The notes: generated from the sequence alone by a model not told the origin. A stretch of DNA of 64,000 nt from Corynebacterium sphenisci DSM 44792 (GCF_001941505.1 NZ_CP009248.1:1-64000), one strand, 5' to 3'. Shown: positions 37,595 to 47,608, numbered from the stretch's first letter. Program-made: numbers and translations.

Positions 37595-39133
37595 ATGACC
37601 GACCAGCCCACCCGCCGCACCCGCCCCGCCCGCCGGATCCTCGCCGCCGTCGCCGCCGCGGCCCTGGTCGCCGGGCCCGCCACCCCGGCCGCGGCGGACC
37701 CCGCGCCGGCGCTCGACTGGGGCGACTGCCCCGCCGCGGCGATGACCGCCCCGGGCACCGAATGCGCCGAACTGGAGGTGCCCCGGGACTACGCCGACCC
37801 GCAGGGGCCGACCATCACCCTGACCATCTCCCGGCTGCCCGCCACCGGGGTCTCCCGCGGGGCGGTGGCCGGCAACCCCGGCGGCCCCGGCGGCGACGCC
37901 CTGGGCATGTTCGCCCCGGAGCAGGTGCGGATGCCCGACGCGGTGCGCGAGCAGCGCGATCTCATCGCGGTGCAGCCCCGGGGCCTGCGCTGGTCCACCC
38001 CCCTGGAGTGCGATCTCGCGGGCATCCCGATGAGCGCGGTGCTCGCCGGCCAGGTCGGGGCGCTCTACGCCGCCTGCGAGGCGGCGATGCCCGGCTACGC
38101 GGCGACGATCACCACGGAGAACACCGCCCGGGACCTGGAGGAGGCCCGCAAGGCGCTGGGCCTGCCGGAGCTGGACCTCTACGGGGTGTCCTACGGCTCC
38201 GATCTGATGTCCACCTACGCCACCCTCTTCCCGGGGCGGGTCGGCGCGATGGTGCTGGACTCCGGGGTGGACCCCGACCAGCGCTGGTTCGACCTCGGCC
38301 CGGCCCGGGAGACCTGGCGCCGGGAGGCGCTCACCGCCCTGTTCGGCTGGATCGCGGACCGGGACGCGAGGTACCACCTCGGCACGACCCCGCTGCAGGT
38401 CTACCGCGCCTGGTCGGACCGGGTGAACGAGCAGTCCGGGGCGCCGGGCCGGGTCTACCCGCCGCCGGCGGAGGTCGGGGATCTCCCCGGGGCGCTCGCG
38501 GAGCACCCGGAGGCGGCGCTGCCCGCGCTGAACCGGGTGCTGCCCGCCGTCTGGCGCGGCCATTCCGCGCTGGCCGGCCTCACCGGCGGCGCCGCGGAGC
38601 AGTCCCCGCTGCTGCAGCTCACCATGGCGGCGCTGTACAGCGAGTCGATGTGGCCGGAGATCGCCGACCGGATCGCCACCGGGACGACCCCGGAGCCGGA
38701 GCTGCCCGAGGGGCTCGGCCCCGAGGACGTGATGGAGATGGTCACCGCGATGACCATGGTGGAGCGGGGCATCATCTGCAATGACAACCGCAACGCCGCG
38801 GATCCGGCGCGCACCCCGCGCCTGTTCGGGGACATGCTCGCCGGCGGGGACCTGCTGCGGATCAACGCCGACGCGCTGAAATCCGGCTACCTGTGCGCCG
38901 GCTGGCCCGCGGCCCGGGCCGCGATCCGGCCCAGCGGCGCGGAGCTGGCGACGCCGCCGCTGATCCTGCACTACGACCGCGACAGTGCGGTCACCGGCGT
39001 CGCGCACCGCGCGATCCGGGAGGCGATGGGCGGGGAGCTCATCCTGCTGCCCGGCCACGGCCACGGGGTGCTCGCCGCGGCCAATGACCCGGACGCCGTC
39101 GCCGAGGCGGTCACCCGGCACTACCTGGGCTGA
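37595..39133 (+). CDS. Secreted alpha/beta hydrolase, TAP-like (tripeptidyl aminopeptidase family)
   Basis: A 512-residue exported hydrolase. It has a signal peptide (ILAAVAAAALVAGPATPAAADP), the NPGGPGG oxyanion motif, the nucleophile elbow GVSYGSD and a C-terminal TAP-like domain ending in LPGHGHGVL with the catalytic histidine. Relatives are SlpD/SlpE-type peptidases. The ATG at 37595 follows GGAAGG at a good distance. Confidence 0.85.
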   Translation: MTDQPTRRTRPARRILAAVAAAALVAGPATPAAADPAPALDWGDCPAAAMTAPGTECAELEVPRDYADPQGPTITLTISRLPATGVSRGAVAGNPGGPGGDALGMFAPEQVRMPDAVREQRDLIAVQPRGLRWSTPLECDLAGIPMSAVLAGQVGALYAACEAAMPGYAATITTENTARDLEEARKALGLPELDLYGVSYGSDLMSTYATLFPGRVGAMVLDSGVDPDQRWFDLGPARETWRREALTALFGWIADRDARYHLGTTPLQVYRAWSDRVNEQSGAPGRVYPPPAEVGDLPGALAEHPEAALPALNRVLPAVWRGHSALAGLTGGAAEQSPLLQLTMAALYSESMWPEIADRIATGTTPEPELPEGLGPEDVMEMVTAMTMVERGIICNDNRNAADPARTPRLFGDMLAGGDLLRINADALKSGYLCAGWPAARAAIRPSGAELATPPLILHYDRDSAVTGVAHRAIREAMGGELILLPGHGHGVLAAANDPDAVAEAVTRHYLG

Positions 39134-39149
39134 GCCGCCGGCCCGGGGG

Positions 39150-39464
39150 TCAGGAGATGGCCAGGCCGGCGGCGTCGCCGCCGCCGGCGACCGGATCCCC
39201 GGCGGCGTCGACGAACCATTTCAGCTCCAGCTCCAGGGTGCGGCGCAGCCCGGCCCGCTTGGGGGAGTCCTCCACCTCCAGCTCCACGCGCAGCGACTCC
39301 GGCAGGTCCATGGTCGCCGCCGCCTCCCCGGCGCCGAGGGTGACCCGGCCGGCGCGCACCCGGGCGGCCAGATCCTCGAGCAGCCCGGCCAGCTCCTCCC
39401 GGCCCAGCTCGGCGCGGCTCTTCACCAGCTTCCGCTTGGCTGCGGCGGTGTCGTCTCGGGTCAT
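39150..39464 (-). CDS. Amphi-Trp domain protein
   Basis: A 104-residue small protein. The C-terminal segment LELELKWFVDAAG and the preceding alternating pattern fit the amphi-Trp family, whose role is unknown. The N-terminal half is charged and helical. It lies between convergent TAP hydrolase and the Rieske gene. Confidence 0.55.
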   Translation of the reverse strand: MTRDDTAAAKRKLVKSRAELGREELAGLLEDLAARVRAGRVTLGAGEAAATMDLPESLRVELEVEDSPKRAGLRRTLELELKWFVDAAGDPVAGGGDAAGLAIS

Positions 39465-39559
39465 CGGGCGGCTCCTCTCCTCGGGCGGGCCGCACCCGCC
39501 GGCCCGCGGCGCATCCCCCCGCCCCCATGATGCCCGAGCCGGCCGCGGCCGGGCCGGGC

Positions 39560-39961
39560 CTAGCCGACGACGAGGTCGGTGCCCTCGGCGGCCAGCGGCG
39601 CCGGGGCGGCCGGGTCCCGGGAGGGCCCGGAGATCACCTCGCCGGTGGCCATGTCGAAATGGGAGCCGTGCTGGGGGCAGATCATCTGCCCGTCGGCGAA
39701 TTCGGAGATGGTGGAGCCCATATGCGGGCACACCGCGGAGAAGGCGTGGAACTCGCCCTCGGCGGGCTGGGTGATCACGTACTTGCCGATGACCACCCCG
39801 CCGCCGACCGGGATCTCCGCGGCGGCGACCTTCGCGGCCTCCTCCGCGGAACCGCAGGCGGCGAGCAGGGCGCCGGCGGCGGTGGCGGCGGAGCCGAGCA
39901 GGAAGCGGCGGCGGCTGCACGCCGGGGTGCCGGCGTCGTTCAGGCTGGGTGAGCGGGTCAT
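39560..39961 (-). CDS. Tat-exported Rieske [2Fe-2S] lipoprotein
   Basis: A 133-residue protein. The N-terminus has a twin-arginine signal (SRRRFLLGSAA) ending in a lipobox LLAAC, so it should be exported folded and lipid-anchored. The cluster ligands are in CPHMGS and CPQHGSHFD, with the usual spacing. The redox partner is unknown; small Rieske proteins of this type are common in actinobacteria. Confidence 0.9.
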   Translation of the reverse strand: MTRSPSLNDAGTPACSRRRFLLGSAATAAGALLAACGSAEEAAKVAAAEIPVGGGVVIGKYVITQPAEGEFHAFSAVCPHMGSTISEFADGQMICPQHGSHFDMATGEVISGPSRDPAAPAPLAAEGTDLVVG

Positions 39962-39971
39962 GGGAAGAACG

Positions 39972-40763
39972 CTACCCCGCGCCGGCCGGCTTCCGGGCAC
40001 CGAAGATCGCCCGGCCCACCCGCACCTGGGTGGAGCCCTCCGCGATCGCGGCCTCGAAATCCCCGGACATGCCCATGGACAGCTCCGCCAGGGCGCCCTC
40101 CGGCAGCTCCGCGGCGAAATCCGCGGCCAGCCCCTCGCGCAGTTCGCGCAGCCGGGTGAAGCAGCCGCGCACCGCGGCCGCCCCGGCGGGGGTGCCGTCA
40201 TCCGGCATCGCCATGGTCATCAGCCCGCGCAGCCGCAGGTTCGGCCACCGCCCGGCGGCCAGCGCCGCCACCAGCTCCCGGGCCCCGGCGGGGTCGGTCC
40301 CGGCCTTCTGCGGTTCCGCGGAGGTGTTCACCTGGATCAGCACCTCCAGGACCCGCTCGTGCTCGACGAGCCGGCGCTGCAGCGCATCGGCGACCTTCGC
40401 CCGGTCCAGGGCGTGGAACTCGTCGGCGAAGCCGGCCAGCCGGCCGGCCTTGTTGCTCTGCAGCGGGCCGATCACCGCCCACCGGGGGCCGGTGAGCTCC
40501 GCGGCCTTCGCCGCGGCCTCCTGCACCCGGTTCTCCGCCAGGGCGGTCACCCCGGCGGCGGCCAGGTGCGGCCAGGCGGCGGCGAGCACCCCGGCGGGCA
40601 CCGTCTTCGACACCGGCAGCAGCCGCACCCCGGCCGGGTCCCGTCCGGCGGCGGCCGCGGCGGCGTCCACCCGGGCGCGCACCGCCGCCAGCCGGGCGGC
40701 GATCGCCTCCGGGGAGCGGTCGGCGGGCTCGGGGGCGGGGGCTGGGGCGGTTGCGGGGCTCAT
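39972..40763 (-). CDS. PLP homeostasis protein (YggS/ProSC family)
   Basis: A 263-residue pyridoxal-phosphate-binding protein of the alanine-racemase-like fold. It has the PLP lysine in LLPVSKTV, the ENRVQE segment, GPLQSNKA, IQVNTS, LMTMAM and the C-terminal SMGMSGDFEAAI and VRVGRAIFG. It buffers PLP supply. Elsewhere it is often near cell-division genes, but here it lies beside a Rieske gene and a lipase. Confidence 0.93.
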   Translation of the reverse strand: MSPATAPAPAPEPADRSPEAIAARLAAVRARVDAAAAAAGRDPAGVRLLPVSKTVPAGVLAAAWPHLAAAGVTALAENRVQEAAAKAAELTGPRWAVIGPLQSNKAGRLAGFADEFHALDRAKVADALQRRLVEHERVLEVLIQVNTSAEPQKAGTDPAGARELVAALAAGRWPNLRLRGLMTMAMPDDGTPAGAAAVRGCFTRLRELREGLAADFAAELPEGALAELSMGMSGDFEAAIAEGSTQVRVGRAIFGARKPAGAG

Positions 40764-40774
40764 GCCCGCCGAGG

Positions 40775-41791
40775 CTACCGGCGCCGGCGGCGGCGCCGGG
40801 CGAGGAGCCACCCGGCGGCCGCGGCCGCCCCGATCCCGGCCAGCGCCGGCGGGCGCAGCTGCCCCCACACCGGCACCACCACCGCATGATCGGGCTGCCG
40901 CGCCGGGCCGCCGAGGGCGGCGATGATCTCGGCGAGCACGGTCGGCGAGTACAGCATGGAGAGGTGATCCGGCCACTGCCCGCGGCCGAGATCCTGCACC
41001 CGGATATTCCGCACCGCCGGGTCGCACGCCCCCGGGCGGGCCGGGTCGTGGTCGAGGAAGCCGCCCGCCCAGGGGGTGGCGATCCAGTCCACCCGGCTGG
41101 CGAAGTTGACGTAGCGCACCCCCTCGCGCAGCTCCCCGGCGGAGTTCAGCCGCTCGAAGATCGGCCGGCCCGGGGTCTGCTGCAGGCCCGCCGGGCCGAG
41201 GATGCGGGTGAAGGCCGGCTCCACCGGGATCCCGGCGGCGGTGAGCCGGTCGCCGAGCCGGCTCACCCCGGACAGGGTGGCCCCGTGGTGGTTGCCGCCG
41301 AGGCTGATCAGGGTGCGCACCCGGCCCGCCCCGCGCTCCTGGGCGTAGAGCCGGCCGTGGATGGCCCCCTGGGAATGGCAGATCAGGTCCACCCGCTCGG
41401 CCCCGGTGGCGGCGAGCACCGCGTCCACCGCGTCGGCGACCTCGGCGGCGCTGGCCTCCAGATCGGCGACCCCGGCGACCCCGCCGACCCGGCCGACCCG
41501 GCACCCCCGGTCCACGCCGTAGTTGAAGCCGTGCACGTCGAAGCCGGCGGCGCGCAGCCCGGGGGCGATCATCGCCCAGGTGGAGTAGGCGTTCATCCAG
41601 GTGCCGTGGATGAGCACCACCGGAGGCCGGCCGGCGGCCCCGGCCGGGGGCGCGGGCGCGTCGGATTCGGCCAGCCCCGGCGGCAGCAGGTCCCGGGTGC
41701 GCAGCTGGCGCAGGAAGGCCAGCGGGAAGTTCCGCGCGGGCGGCCCCGTCGGGCCGGGTGCGCGGCGGGCGGCGGCGTCGGGGGCGTCCAT
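40775..41791 (-). CDS. Lipase/esterase with C-terminal membrane anchor
   Basis: A 338-residue alpha/beta hydrolase resembling class 2 (EstA-type) lipases. It shows VVLIHGTWMN and the nucleophile motif ICHSQGAIHG. At the C-terminus a hydrophobic segment (PPALAGIGAAAAAGWLLA) and seven to eight arginines make a stop-transfer anchor, suggesting it sits on the membrane. An obvious signal peptide is absent. The start at 41791 is preferred over an upstream in-frame ATG. Confidence 0.75.
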   Translation of the reverse strand: MDAPDAAARRAPGPTGPPARNFPLAFLRQLRTRDLLPPGLAESDAPAPPAGAAGRPPVVLIHGTWMNAYSTWAMIAPGLRAAGFDVHGFNYGVDRGCRVGRVGGVAGVADLEASAAEVADAVDAVLAATGAERVDLICHSQGAIHGRLYAQERGAGRVRTLISLGGNHHGATLSGVSRLGDRLTAAGIPVEPAFTRILGPAGLQQTPGRPIFERLNSAGELREGVRYVNFASRVDWIATPWAGGFLDHDPARPGACDPAVRNIRVQDLGRGQWPDHLSMLYSPTVLAEIIAALGGPARQPDHAVVVPVWGQLRPPALAGIGAAAAAGWLLARRRRRRR

Positions 41792-41889
41792 GCGGCCGAG
41801 CCTAACCCCGCCGGGGCGGGCGCGCGGGGAGTCCGCGGGCATCCGCCCCCATCGGGTGAATCCGGCTTTCCCACGGTAGATTCGCCCCC

Positions 41890-43122
41890 ATGCTCCAGGA
41901 TCGAATCGCGGCCCTGCCGCCGGCGACCCGCCGCCGGCTGCTGCTGCTCGCCGGGCTGCTCGCCGCGGGCGTCGTCGCCCTGCACCTGCACCGGGCCTTC
42001 ACCTACTACATGATGGACGTGGAGGTCTTCCAGGACGCCGGCTGGGCGCTGCGCCGCGGCCAGGACCTGTACTCGGCGGATTTCCCCACCCGCAGCGGGT
42101 TCCGCTTCATCTACCCGCCCTTCGCCGCGCTGCTGTTCTGGCCCACCACCTGGGCGGGGCCGACCACTCTGCAGGTGCTGTGGACCGCGGCGACCATCGC
42201 CGCGGTGTGGGCGATCCTGGCGATGGCCGCCACCCGGCTGCTTTTGCCCCGGCCGCGGTTGGCCGCCGCGGTGCTGCTCGGCCCGGCGCTGCTGGTGGAC
42301 CCGCTGCGCGCGAACATCGACTTCGGCCAGATCAACGTCTTCCTGGCGCTGCTGGTGGTCGCCGACGTGCTGGGCTTCCTGCCCCGCTGGGCCCGCGGCG
42401 CCGGGGTCGGCGTCGCCGCCGGGATCAAGATCACCCCCGCCGCCTACGCCCTGATCTTCCTGGTCCGCGGCCGGGGGGGGGACGTGGCCCGTTCCGCGGG
42501 CTGGTTCCTGCTCACCGCGGCGGTGGGCTTCGCGCTGCGCTTCGAGGAGTCGGTCTACTACTGGACCGAGGAGTTCTTCGCCGGCAACCGGGGCGGGGAG
42601 CCGATCTACCCGCCGAATCAGGCGGTGTCCGGGCTGGTCGCCCGGGCCGGGGTGACCGGGGCGGCGGAGACCGCGATCGTGGCGGCGGTCTTCCTCGCCG
42701 GGGCGGTGGCGGCCGGGCTGGCGGCCTGGCGCCTGGAGCGGATCGGCCGGCCGGTGCTCGCCCTGGCGGCGATCGCCCTGGCGGTGTGCGTCACCGGCCC
42801 GTACACGGTGAGCCACCACTGGTCCATCATCATCGTCGGCCTGCCGCTGCTGGCCCGGCTGCGCTCGCGGCCGGCGCTGGCGCTGGGCATCGCCTTCTAC
42901 CTGGCGCATCTCATCGCCCCCTACGGGGTGTTCGGGGAGGAGGGCGCCGTCGCCGCGAACCCCCTGGTGTGGGTCATCGGCAACGCCCAGGGCATCGCCG
43001 GGGTGGTGCTGCTGACGGCCCTGGCCTGGGCGGCGATCACCGGCCGGGTGCCGGAGCTGCCGCGCTGGCGGCGGGCCCGCTGGTCGCGGGCCGCCCGGAC
43101 CCCGGACCCGGCCGCCGGCTGA
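41890..43122 (+). CDS. GT87 family mannosyltransferase (DUF2029)
   Basis: A 410-residue polytopic membrane protein with about ten helices. It matches polyprenol-phosphate-dependent alpha-mannosyltransferases of family GT87 (PimE and MptC relatives). Features are MDVEVFQDAGWALRRGQDLY with the catalytic acidic residue after helix 1, YPPFAALLFWP, NIDFGQINVFLALL and AAGIKITPAAY. It probably extends lipomannan or phosphatidylinositol mannosides in the envelope. Tail-to-tail with hrpB (four bases). Confidence 0.85.
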   Translation: MLQDRIAALPPATRRRLLLLAGLLAAGVVALHLHRAFTYYMMDVEVFQDAGWALRRGQDLYSADFPTRSGFRFIYPPFAALLFWPTTWAGPTTLQVLWTAATIAAVWAILAMAATRLLLPRPRLAAAVLLGPALLVDPLRANIDFGQINVFLALLVVADVLGFLPRWARGAGVGVAAGIKITPAAYALIFLVRGRGGDVARSAGWFLLTAAVGFALRFEESVYYWTEEFFAGNRGGEPIYPPNQAVSGLVARAGVTGAAETAIVAAVFLAGAVAAGLAAWRLERIGRPVLALAAIALAVCVTGPYTVSHHWSIIIVGLPLLARLRSRPALALGIAFYLAHLIAPYGVFGEEGAVAANPLVWVIGNAQGIAGVVLLTALAWAAITGRVPELPRWRRARWSRAARTPDPAAG

Positions 43123-43126
43123 GCGC

Positions 43127-45688
43127 TCAGCGGCGCCGCCGGGTGGTGCGCGCGGTGGCCGGGGCGGTCCACGGGTCCTCCGGCCAGGGGTGCCGGGGAT
43201 AGCGGCCGCGCATCTCCGCGCGCACCCCGGCGTAGGTCCCGTCCCAGAAGCTGCGCAGATCCGCGGTGACCGCCAGGGGGCGCCCGGCCGGGGAGAGCAG
43301 GTGCAGCAGCACCGGCACCCGGCCGTCCAGGATCCGGGGGGTCTCCGCCAGGCCGAAGCACTCCTGCAGCTTCACCGCCAGCACCGGCTGCGCGCCCCGC
43401 CCGGTCTCGGCCGCCTGGTCCGGGTCCGGGTAGTCCAGGCGCACCCGGGATCCCGAGGGCACCCGGATCCGCTCCGGGACCAGCTCCTCGAGCCGGGTGG
43501 CGTCCGGCCAGGGCAGTAGCCGGCGCAGCTCCTCGGCGGACACCGCCGCCGGGGCGGTCTCCGCGCCGCGACCGGCGAGCAGGGTCCCGGCCCGCGCGGC
43601 GAGGCTGCCCCGGTCCACCGCCGGCCAGGGATCGCCGAGTTCGCGGTGCAGCAGCGCCAGCCGGGCGCGCAGCGCCTCGGCGGCCGGGGTGCAGCGCAGC
43701 AGCGCCGGATCGGCGGCCAGCGCCCGGGCGAGCGCGGCGGCGGCCTCCGCGGCGGTGGGCGGCACCGGCCGGGCGGCCAGTTCGATGGCGCCGAGCCGGT
43801 CGACCTCCCGGGCGCTGATCCGGCCGGCGCCCAGCGGGCCGGTCAGCCGCACCTCCCGGCCGCCGCCGCGCCGGGCCGCCGCGGTGTACTCGGCCAGTTC
43901 CCGGCTCGCCGGGGCGGCGGCGCGGATGAGCGCCCCGGCCCGGCCGCCGGCCGCGCCGGGCGCCCGGGTGACCTCGGCGATGGCCAGCCAGTCATGGCCG
44001 CGCAGCTCCGGCGGGGCGGTCGCGGCGGTGCCGCCGACGGTGAGGTACTCCGCGGAGGCGGCGTCCCGGCGCCGGGCGATCCGCTCCGGCCGGGCCAGGG
44101 CGGTGACCAGGGCCACCGGGTCCGCCTCCGGCGGGTCGCCGGCGTCCCGGGCCAGGTCGCCGGCGGCGGCGACGACGTCGCCGCGGCCCAGCAGCCGCTC
44201 CAGGCGGCGGGCCTCGCGGCGGGCGGTCTCGCCCGGCCGGGCCCGGGTGAGGTCCCCGGCGGGGGCCTCGGCGAGCAGTGCGGTGGCCGCCGCGGCCCGG
44301 CGCGCCCCCAGCGGCCCGGCGGCGATGAGCAGCGCCCGGCCGGCGGCGGGATCCACCGGCAGCCGGGCCAGCAGCCGGCCCAGCCCGGTGGCGTGGCCCG
44401 CCCCGTCGACGGCGCCGAGGGCGGCCAGGGTCGCGTTCGCGGCGGCGGCGTGCGCCGCCGGCGGCGGGTCCGGCAGCCGCAGCCCCGCCCCGCCGGGGGT
44501 GCCCCACACCGCCAGATCCAGCATCGCCCGGGTGAGCTCGGCGACCGCGATCTGCGGGGCGGGCCAGGCGTCCAGCTGCGGCCATTCGGCCTCGGCGATG
44601 AGCCGCACCGCGACCCCGGGGCCGAGCCGTGCGGCCCGGCCGGCGCGCTGCTCCGCCGAGGAGCGGGCGCAGGACACGGTGACCAGGCCGGACATGCCCC
44701 GGGCCAGATCCAGCCGGGGCCCGCGGTCCAGGCAGGCGTCCACCACGGCGCGCACCCCGGGCACCGTGATCGACGACTCCGCCACCGCGGTGGCCACGAT
44801 GATCCGGCGGCCCCGCCGGTCCCGCCCGGCGACCACCCGGTCCTGTTCGGCGGCGTCCAGGCGGCCGTGCAGGGGCAGCGTCTCCGCCTCCGGGGCGAGG
44901 GCGGCCAGCCGGGCCCGGACGTGGTCGATCTCCCGGACCCCGGGCAGGAAGACCAGCACGTCCCCGGCGGTCTCGGCGGCCAGCGCCGCGGCCTGCGCCG
45001 CGGCGTGGTCGAGGAAGCCCCGCTCCACCCCGCGCGGGCCCAGCCGGGGCCCGGTGTGCGGCCGGTACCGGATCTCCAGGGGGTGCGCGGTCGCCGCGGC
45101 GGCGATCACCGGGGCGGGGGCGCCGTCGACGTCGAGCAGGGCGGCGAAGCGCTCCGCGTCGACGGTGGCGGACATCGCCACCAGGATCAGGTCCTCGCGC
45201 AGATCGCGCAGATCGCGCAGCATGGCCAGGGCCAGGTCGGTGTCCAGATCGCGTTCGTGGACCTCGTCGAGCACCACCGCGGCGACCCCGGGCAGCTCCG
45301 GGTCGGCGAGCAGCCGGCGCAGCAGCACCCCGGGGGTGGCGAACTCCACCACCGTGTCCGGGCCGACCCGGACGTCCCCGCGCACCGCGTAGCCCACCGG
45401 CCCGCCCAGCCGCACCCCGGCGAGATCGGCGAGCCGGCGGGCGGCGGCGCGCACCGCCACCCGGCGCGGGGCGGTGACCAGCACCCGGCCGGCGGCGCCG
45501 TGGGCGGCCACCGCGGCGGCCACCGCAGGGGGCACCGCGGTGGTCTTGCCGGTGCCCGGCGGGGCCTGCACCACCGCCGCCGCCCCGGGGGAGCGGCCGA
45601 GCGCCTCGGCGAGGGGGCCGAGGGCGGCGGCGATCGGCAGCCCGCGGGCCACCCGGGCCGGGTCGAGGGGGGTGCGGGGCTGGTCCAT
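43127..45688 (-). CDS. hrpB: ATP-dependent RNA helicase HrpB
   Basis: An 853-residue DEAH-box helicase. Motif I is APPGTGKTT (near residue 44), motif II DEVH (LDEVHERDLD), motif III SAT (VAMSATVD) and motif VI QRAGRAAR. The C-terminal HrpB domain runs to the basic end TARTTRRRR. The biological role of HrpB is not settled. The gene is complete with no frameshift. Confidence 0.93.
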   Translation of the reverse strand: MDQPRTPLDPARVARGLPIAAALGPLAEALGRSPGAAAVVQAPPGTGKTTAVPPAVAAAVAAHGAAGRVLVTAPRRVAVRAAARRLADLAGVRLGGPVGYAVRGDVRVGPDTVVEFATPGVLLRRLLADPELPGVAAVVLDEVHERDLDTDLALAMLRDLRDLREDLILVAMSATVDAERFAALLDVDGAPAPVIAAAATAHPLEIRYRPHTGPRLGPRGVERGFLDHAAAQAAALAAETAGDVLVFLPGVREIDHVRARLAALAPEAETLPLHGRLDAAEQDRVVAGRDRRGRRIIVATAVAESSITVPGVRAVVDACLDRGPRLDLARGMSGLVTVSCARSSAEQRAGRAARLGPGVAVRLIAEAEWPQLDAWPAPQIAVAELTRAMLDLAVWGTPGGAGLRLPDPPPAAHAAAANATLAALGAVDGAGHATGLGRLLARLPVDPAAGRALLIAAGPLGARRAAAATALLAEAPAGDLTRARPGETARREARRLERLLGRGDVVAAAGDLARDAGDPPEADPVALVTALARPERIARRRDAASAEYLTVGGTAATAPPELRGHDWLAIAEVTRAPGAAGGRAGALIRAAAPASRELAEYTAAARRGGGREVRLTGPLGAGRISAREVDRLGAIELAARPVPPTAAEAAAALARALAADPALLRCTPAAEALRARLALLHRELGDPWPAVDRGSLAARAGTLLAGRGAETAPAAVSAEELRRLLPWPDATRLEELVPERIRVPSGSRVRLDYPDPDQAAETGRGAQPVLAVKLQECFGLAETPRILDGRVPVLLHLLSPAGRPLAVTADLRSFWDGTYAGVRAEMRGRYPRHPWPEDPWTAPATARTTRRRR

Positions 45689-45766
45689 GGGCCCCAGGAT
45701 GCCAGGGCGGCCCGGCGCCGCGGCGCGATGGCCGCCGCGGCCGGGGCCTACGTAGGATCGGCGGCG

Positions 45767-46579
45767 ATGGACATCATCGACGCCCATTTCCACGTGATCG
45801 CGGCCCGGGACATGCAGCCGGAGCTGCCGGAGGCCCCGCGGCCCTTCCCGGTGGACGCCTACCTGCAGGCGGTGGGCCGGGTCGCCGAGGAGGTGGACTG
45901 GGCCCGGTTCGCCGGCGGGGTGGTCGTCGGCGGCTCCCGGCGGGACCGGGCGCGCACCCTGGTGGAGTCCCTGGAGCAGCTGGAGCTGGAGGCCGCCGCG
46001 GCCGGGCGGGCCCCGGCGGACGGCGGCCGCGCCTTCATCGGCGTGATCACCGGCACCGCGGATCTCGGGGCGGAGCGGGTGCTCGCCCTCGATGCGCGGG
46101 GGGTGCGCGGGGTGCGCTTCAACCTGCTGCGCGGCCAGGAGGTCGCCGACGGGGATCTGCTCGCGGTGGCGCACCGGGTCCATGATCTGGCCGGCTGGGC
46201 CACCGACGTCGCCGTGGACGTCACCGCCCGGCCCGGGCTGGTGGCGCGGCTGCCGGAGCTGGACCGGGTGTGCGTCAACCACCTGGGTATGGCGGAGGCG
46301 GGGGTGGACGCGGTGGTGGACCTGGCCGCGCGGGGGGTGCGGGTGAAGGCCACCGGCTTCGGCAGGCTGCCCTTCCCGCCGGCCGATGCGCTGCGCCGGA
46401 TCCACCGGGCGAACCCGGGGGCGCTGGTCTTCGGCAGCGATCTGCCCGGCACCCGGGCGGAGCGCCGCTTCGACGGCGGGGATCTGGAGCTGCTGCTCGA
46501 CGTGCTGGGGGAGTGGGAGCTGCCCCGGGTGCTGCACGACAACGCCCGGGCGCTGTACCGCTTCGCCGATCGGCGATGA
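45767..46579 (+). CDS. Amidohydrolase-family TIM-barrel protein
   Basis: A 270-residue protein that starts MDIIDAHFHVIA, the HxH metal motif of amidohydrolases. It contains GVRFNLL, CVNHLGMAE and FGSDLPGTRAERRF, typical of the amidohydrolase_2 group (2-pyrone-4,6-dicarboxylate lactonase-like). The substrate cannot be inferred. It is followed after 52 bases by the CDF exporter gene. Confidence 0.83.
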   Translation: MDIIDAHFHVIAARDMQPELPEAPRPFPVDAYLQAVGRVAEEVDWARFAGGVVVGGSRRDRARTLVESLEQLELEAAAAGRAPADGGRAFIGVITGTADLGAERVLALDARGVRGVRFNLLRGQEVADGDLLAVAHRVHDLAGWATDVAVDVTARPGLVARLPELDRVCVNHLGMAEAGVDAVVDLAARGVRVKATGFGRLPFPPADALRRIHRANPGALVFGSDLPGTRAERRFDGGDLELLLDVLGEWELPRVLHDNARALYRFADRR

Positions 46580-46631
46580 CCGCCGCCGGCCCCCTTCCCG
46601 GCGCCCCCGCCGGCGACTATATTCCCCCGGC

Positions 46632-47525
46632 ATGAGGAACCTGCAGGGCTACGCCTGGCTGTCGGTGGCCGCCGCGCTGGCCACCATCGCCCTGAAGACG
46701 GTGGCCTACCTGCTCACCGGTTCCGTCGGCCTGCTCTCCGACGCCGCCGAGGGCTCGGTGAACCTCATCGCCGCGATTTTCGCGGTGGTCATCCTGCGGA
46801 TCACCGCCCAACCCGCCGACGCCGACCACGAGTTCGGCCACGCCAAGGCCGAGTACTTCGCCTCCGGGCTGGAGGCGGCGATGATCCTCCTCGCCGCCGG
46901 TTTCATCGCGGTCACCGCGGTGGAGCGGCTGCTCAACCCCGCGCCGGTGGCCGCAATCGGCGCGGGTATCGCGATCTCCGCGGTCGCCGCCGGGATCAAC
47001 GGCGCCGTGGCCTGGGTGCTCATCCGCGCCGGGCGGGAGCACCGGTCCATCACCCTGGCCGCCGACGGCCGGCATCTGCTCTCCGATGTGGTCACCTCCC
47101 TCGGCGTGATCGCCGGGGTCGCCCTGGTGCACCTCACCGGCTGGTCCTGGCTGGACCCGGTGGTGGCCCTGGCGGTGGCCGCGAACATCCTGCGCGCCGG
47201 CTGGTCGCTGGGCCGGGAGTCCGTCGATGGGCTCATGGACAAGGCGATGACCGGGGCGGATCGCGCCGCGGTGGACCGGATCGTGGCGGCGCACGTCGAC
47301 CCGCTCGCCGGGGTGGACATCCACGAGGTGCGCACCCGGGTGGCCGGCCGGCGCACGTTCATCGAATTCCACATGCTGGTGCCCGGGGCCTGGTCGGTGG
47401 TGCGCGGCCATGATGCGCTCAGCGACGTGGAGGACGAGCTGCGCGGGCGCTTCCCCGGGGTGCACATCTCCTCCCATCTGGAGCCGATCGAGGATGAGCG
47501 CGCCTACGGCGACGTGAATCTGTAG
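46632..47525 (+). CDS. Cation diffusion facilitator metal exporter
   Basis: A 297-residue CDF protein with six membrane helices and a cytoplasmic domain. The metal site residues lie in LLSDAAEGSVN and in LLSDVVTS, and EFGHAKAEYFASGLEA is a CDF signature. The tail HEVRTRVAGRRTFIEFHMLVPG is the C-terminal dimerisation domain. It probably exports Zn2+, Fe2+ or Mn2+ in exchange for protons. Confidence 0.9.
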   Translation: MRNLQGYAWLSVAAALATIALKTVAYLLTGSVGLLSDAAEGSVNLIAAIFAVVILRITAQPADADHEFGHAKAEYFASGLEAAMILLAAGFIAVTAVERLLNPAPVAAIGAGIAISAVAAGINGAVAWVLIRAGREHRSITLAADGRHLLSDVVTSLGVIAGVALVHLTGWSWLDPVVALAVAANILRAGWSLGRESVDGLMDKAMTGADRAAVDRIVAAHVDPLAGVDIHEVRTRVAGRRTFIEFHMLVPGAWSVVRGHDALSDVEDELRGRFPGVHISSHLEPIEDERAYGDVNL

Positions 47526-47592
47526 GGCGGCGCCGGGCACGTCATTTTCGCCGGAAATAACCTCCCATCCGGGGGTATATCCGGTAAAGCCA

Positions 47593-47608
47593 CGTGACTG
47601 CGGTCACA
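47593..47608. promoter_or_regulatory. GlxR (CRP-type) binding-site candidate
   Basis: CGTGACTGCGGTCACA matches the corynebacterial GlxR pattern TGTGA-N6-TCACA except for the first base. It lies just upstream of a -10 candidate (TACCAT, 47615-47620), so cAMP-GlxR could control the hydrolase gene. Confidence 0.5.
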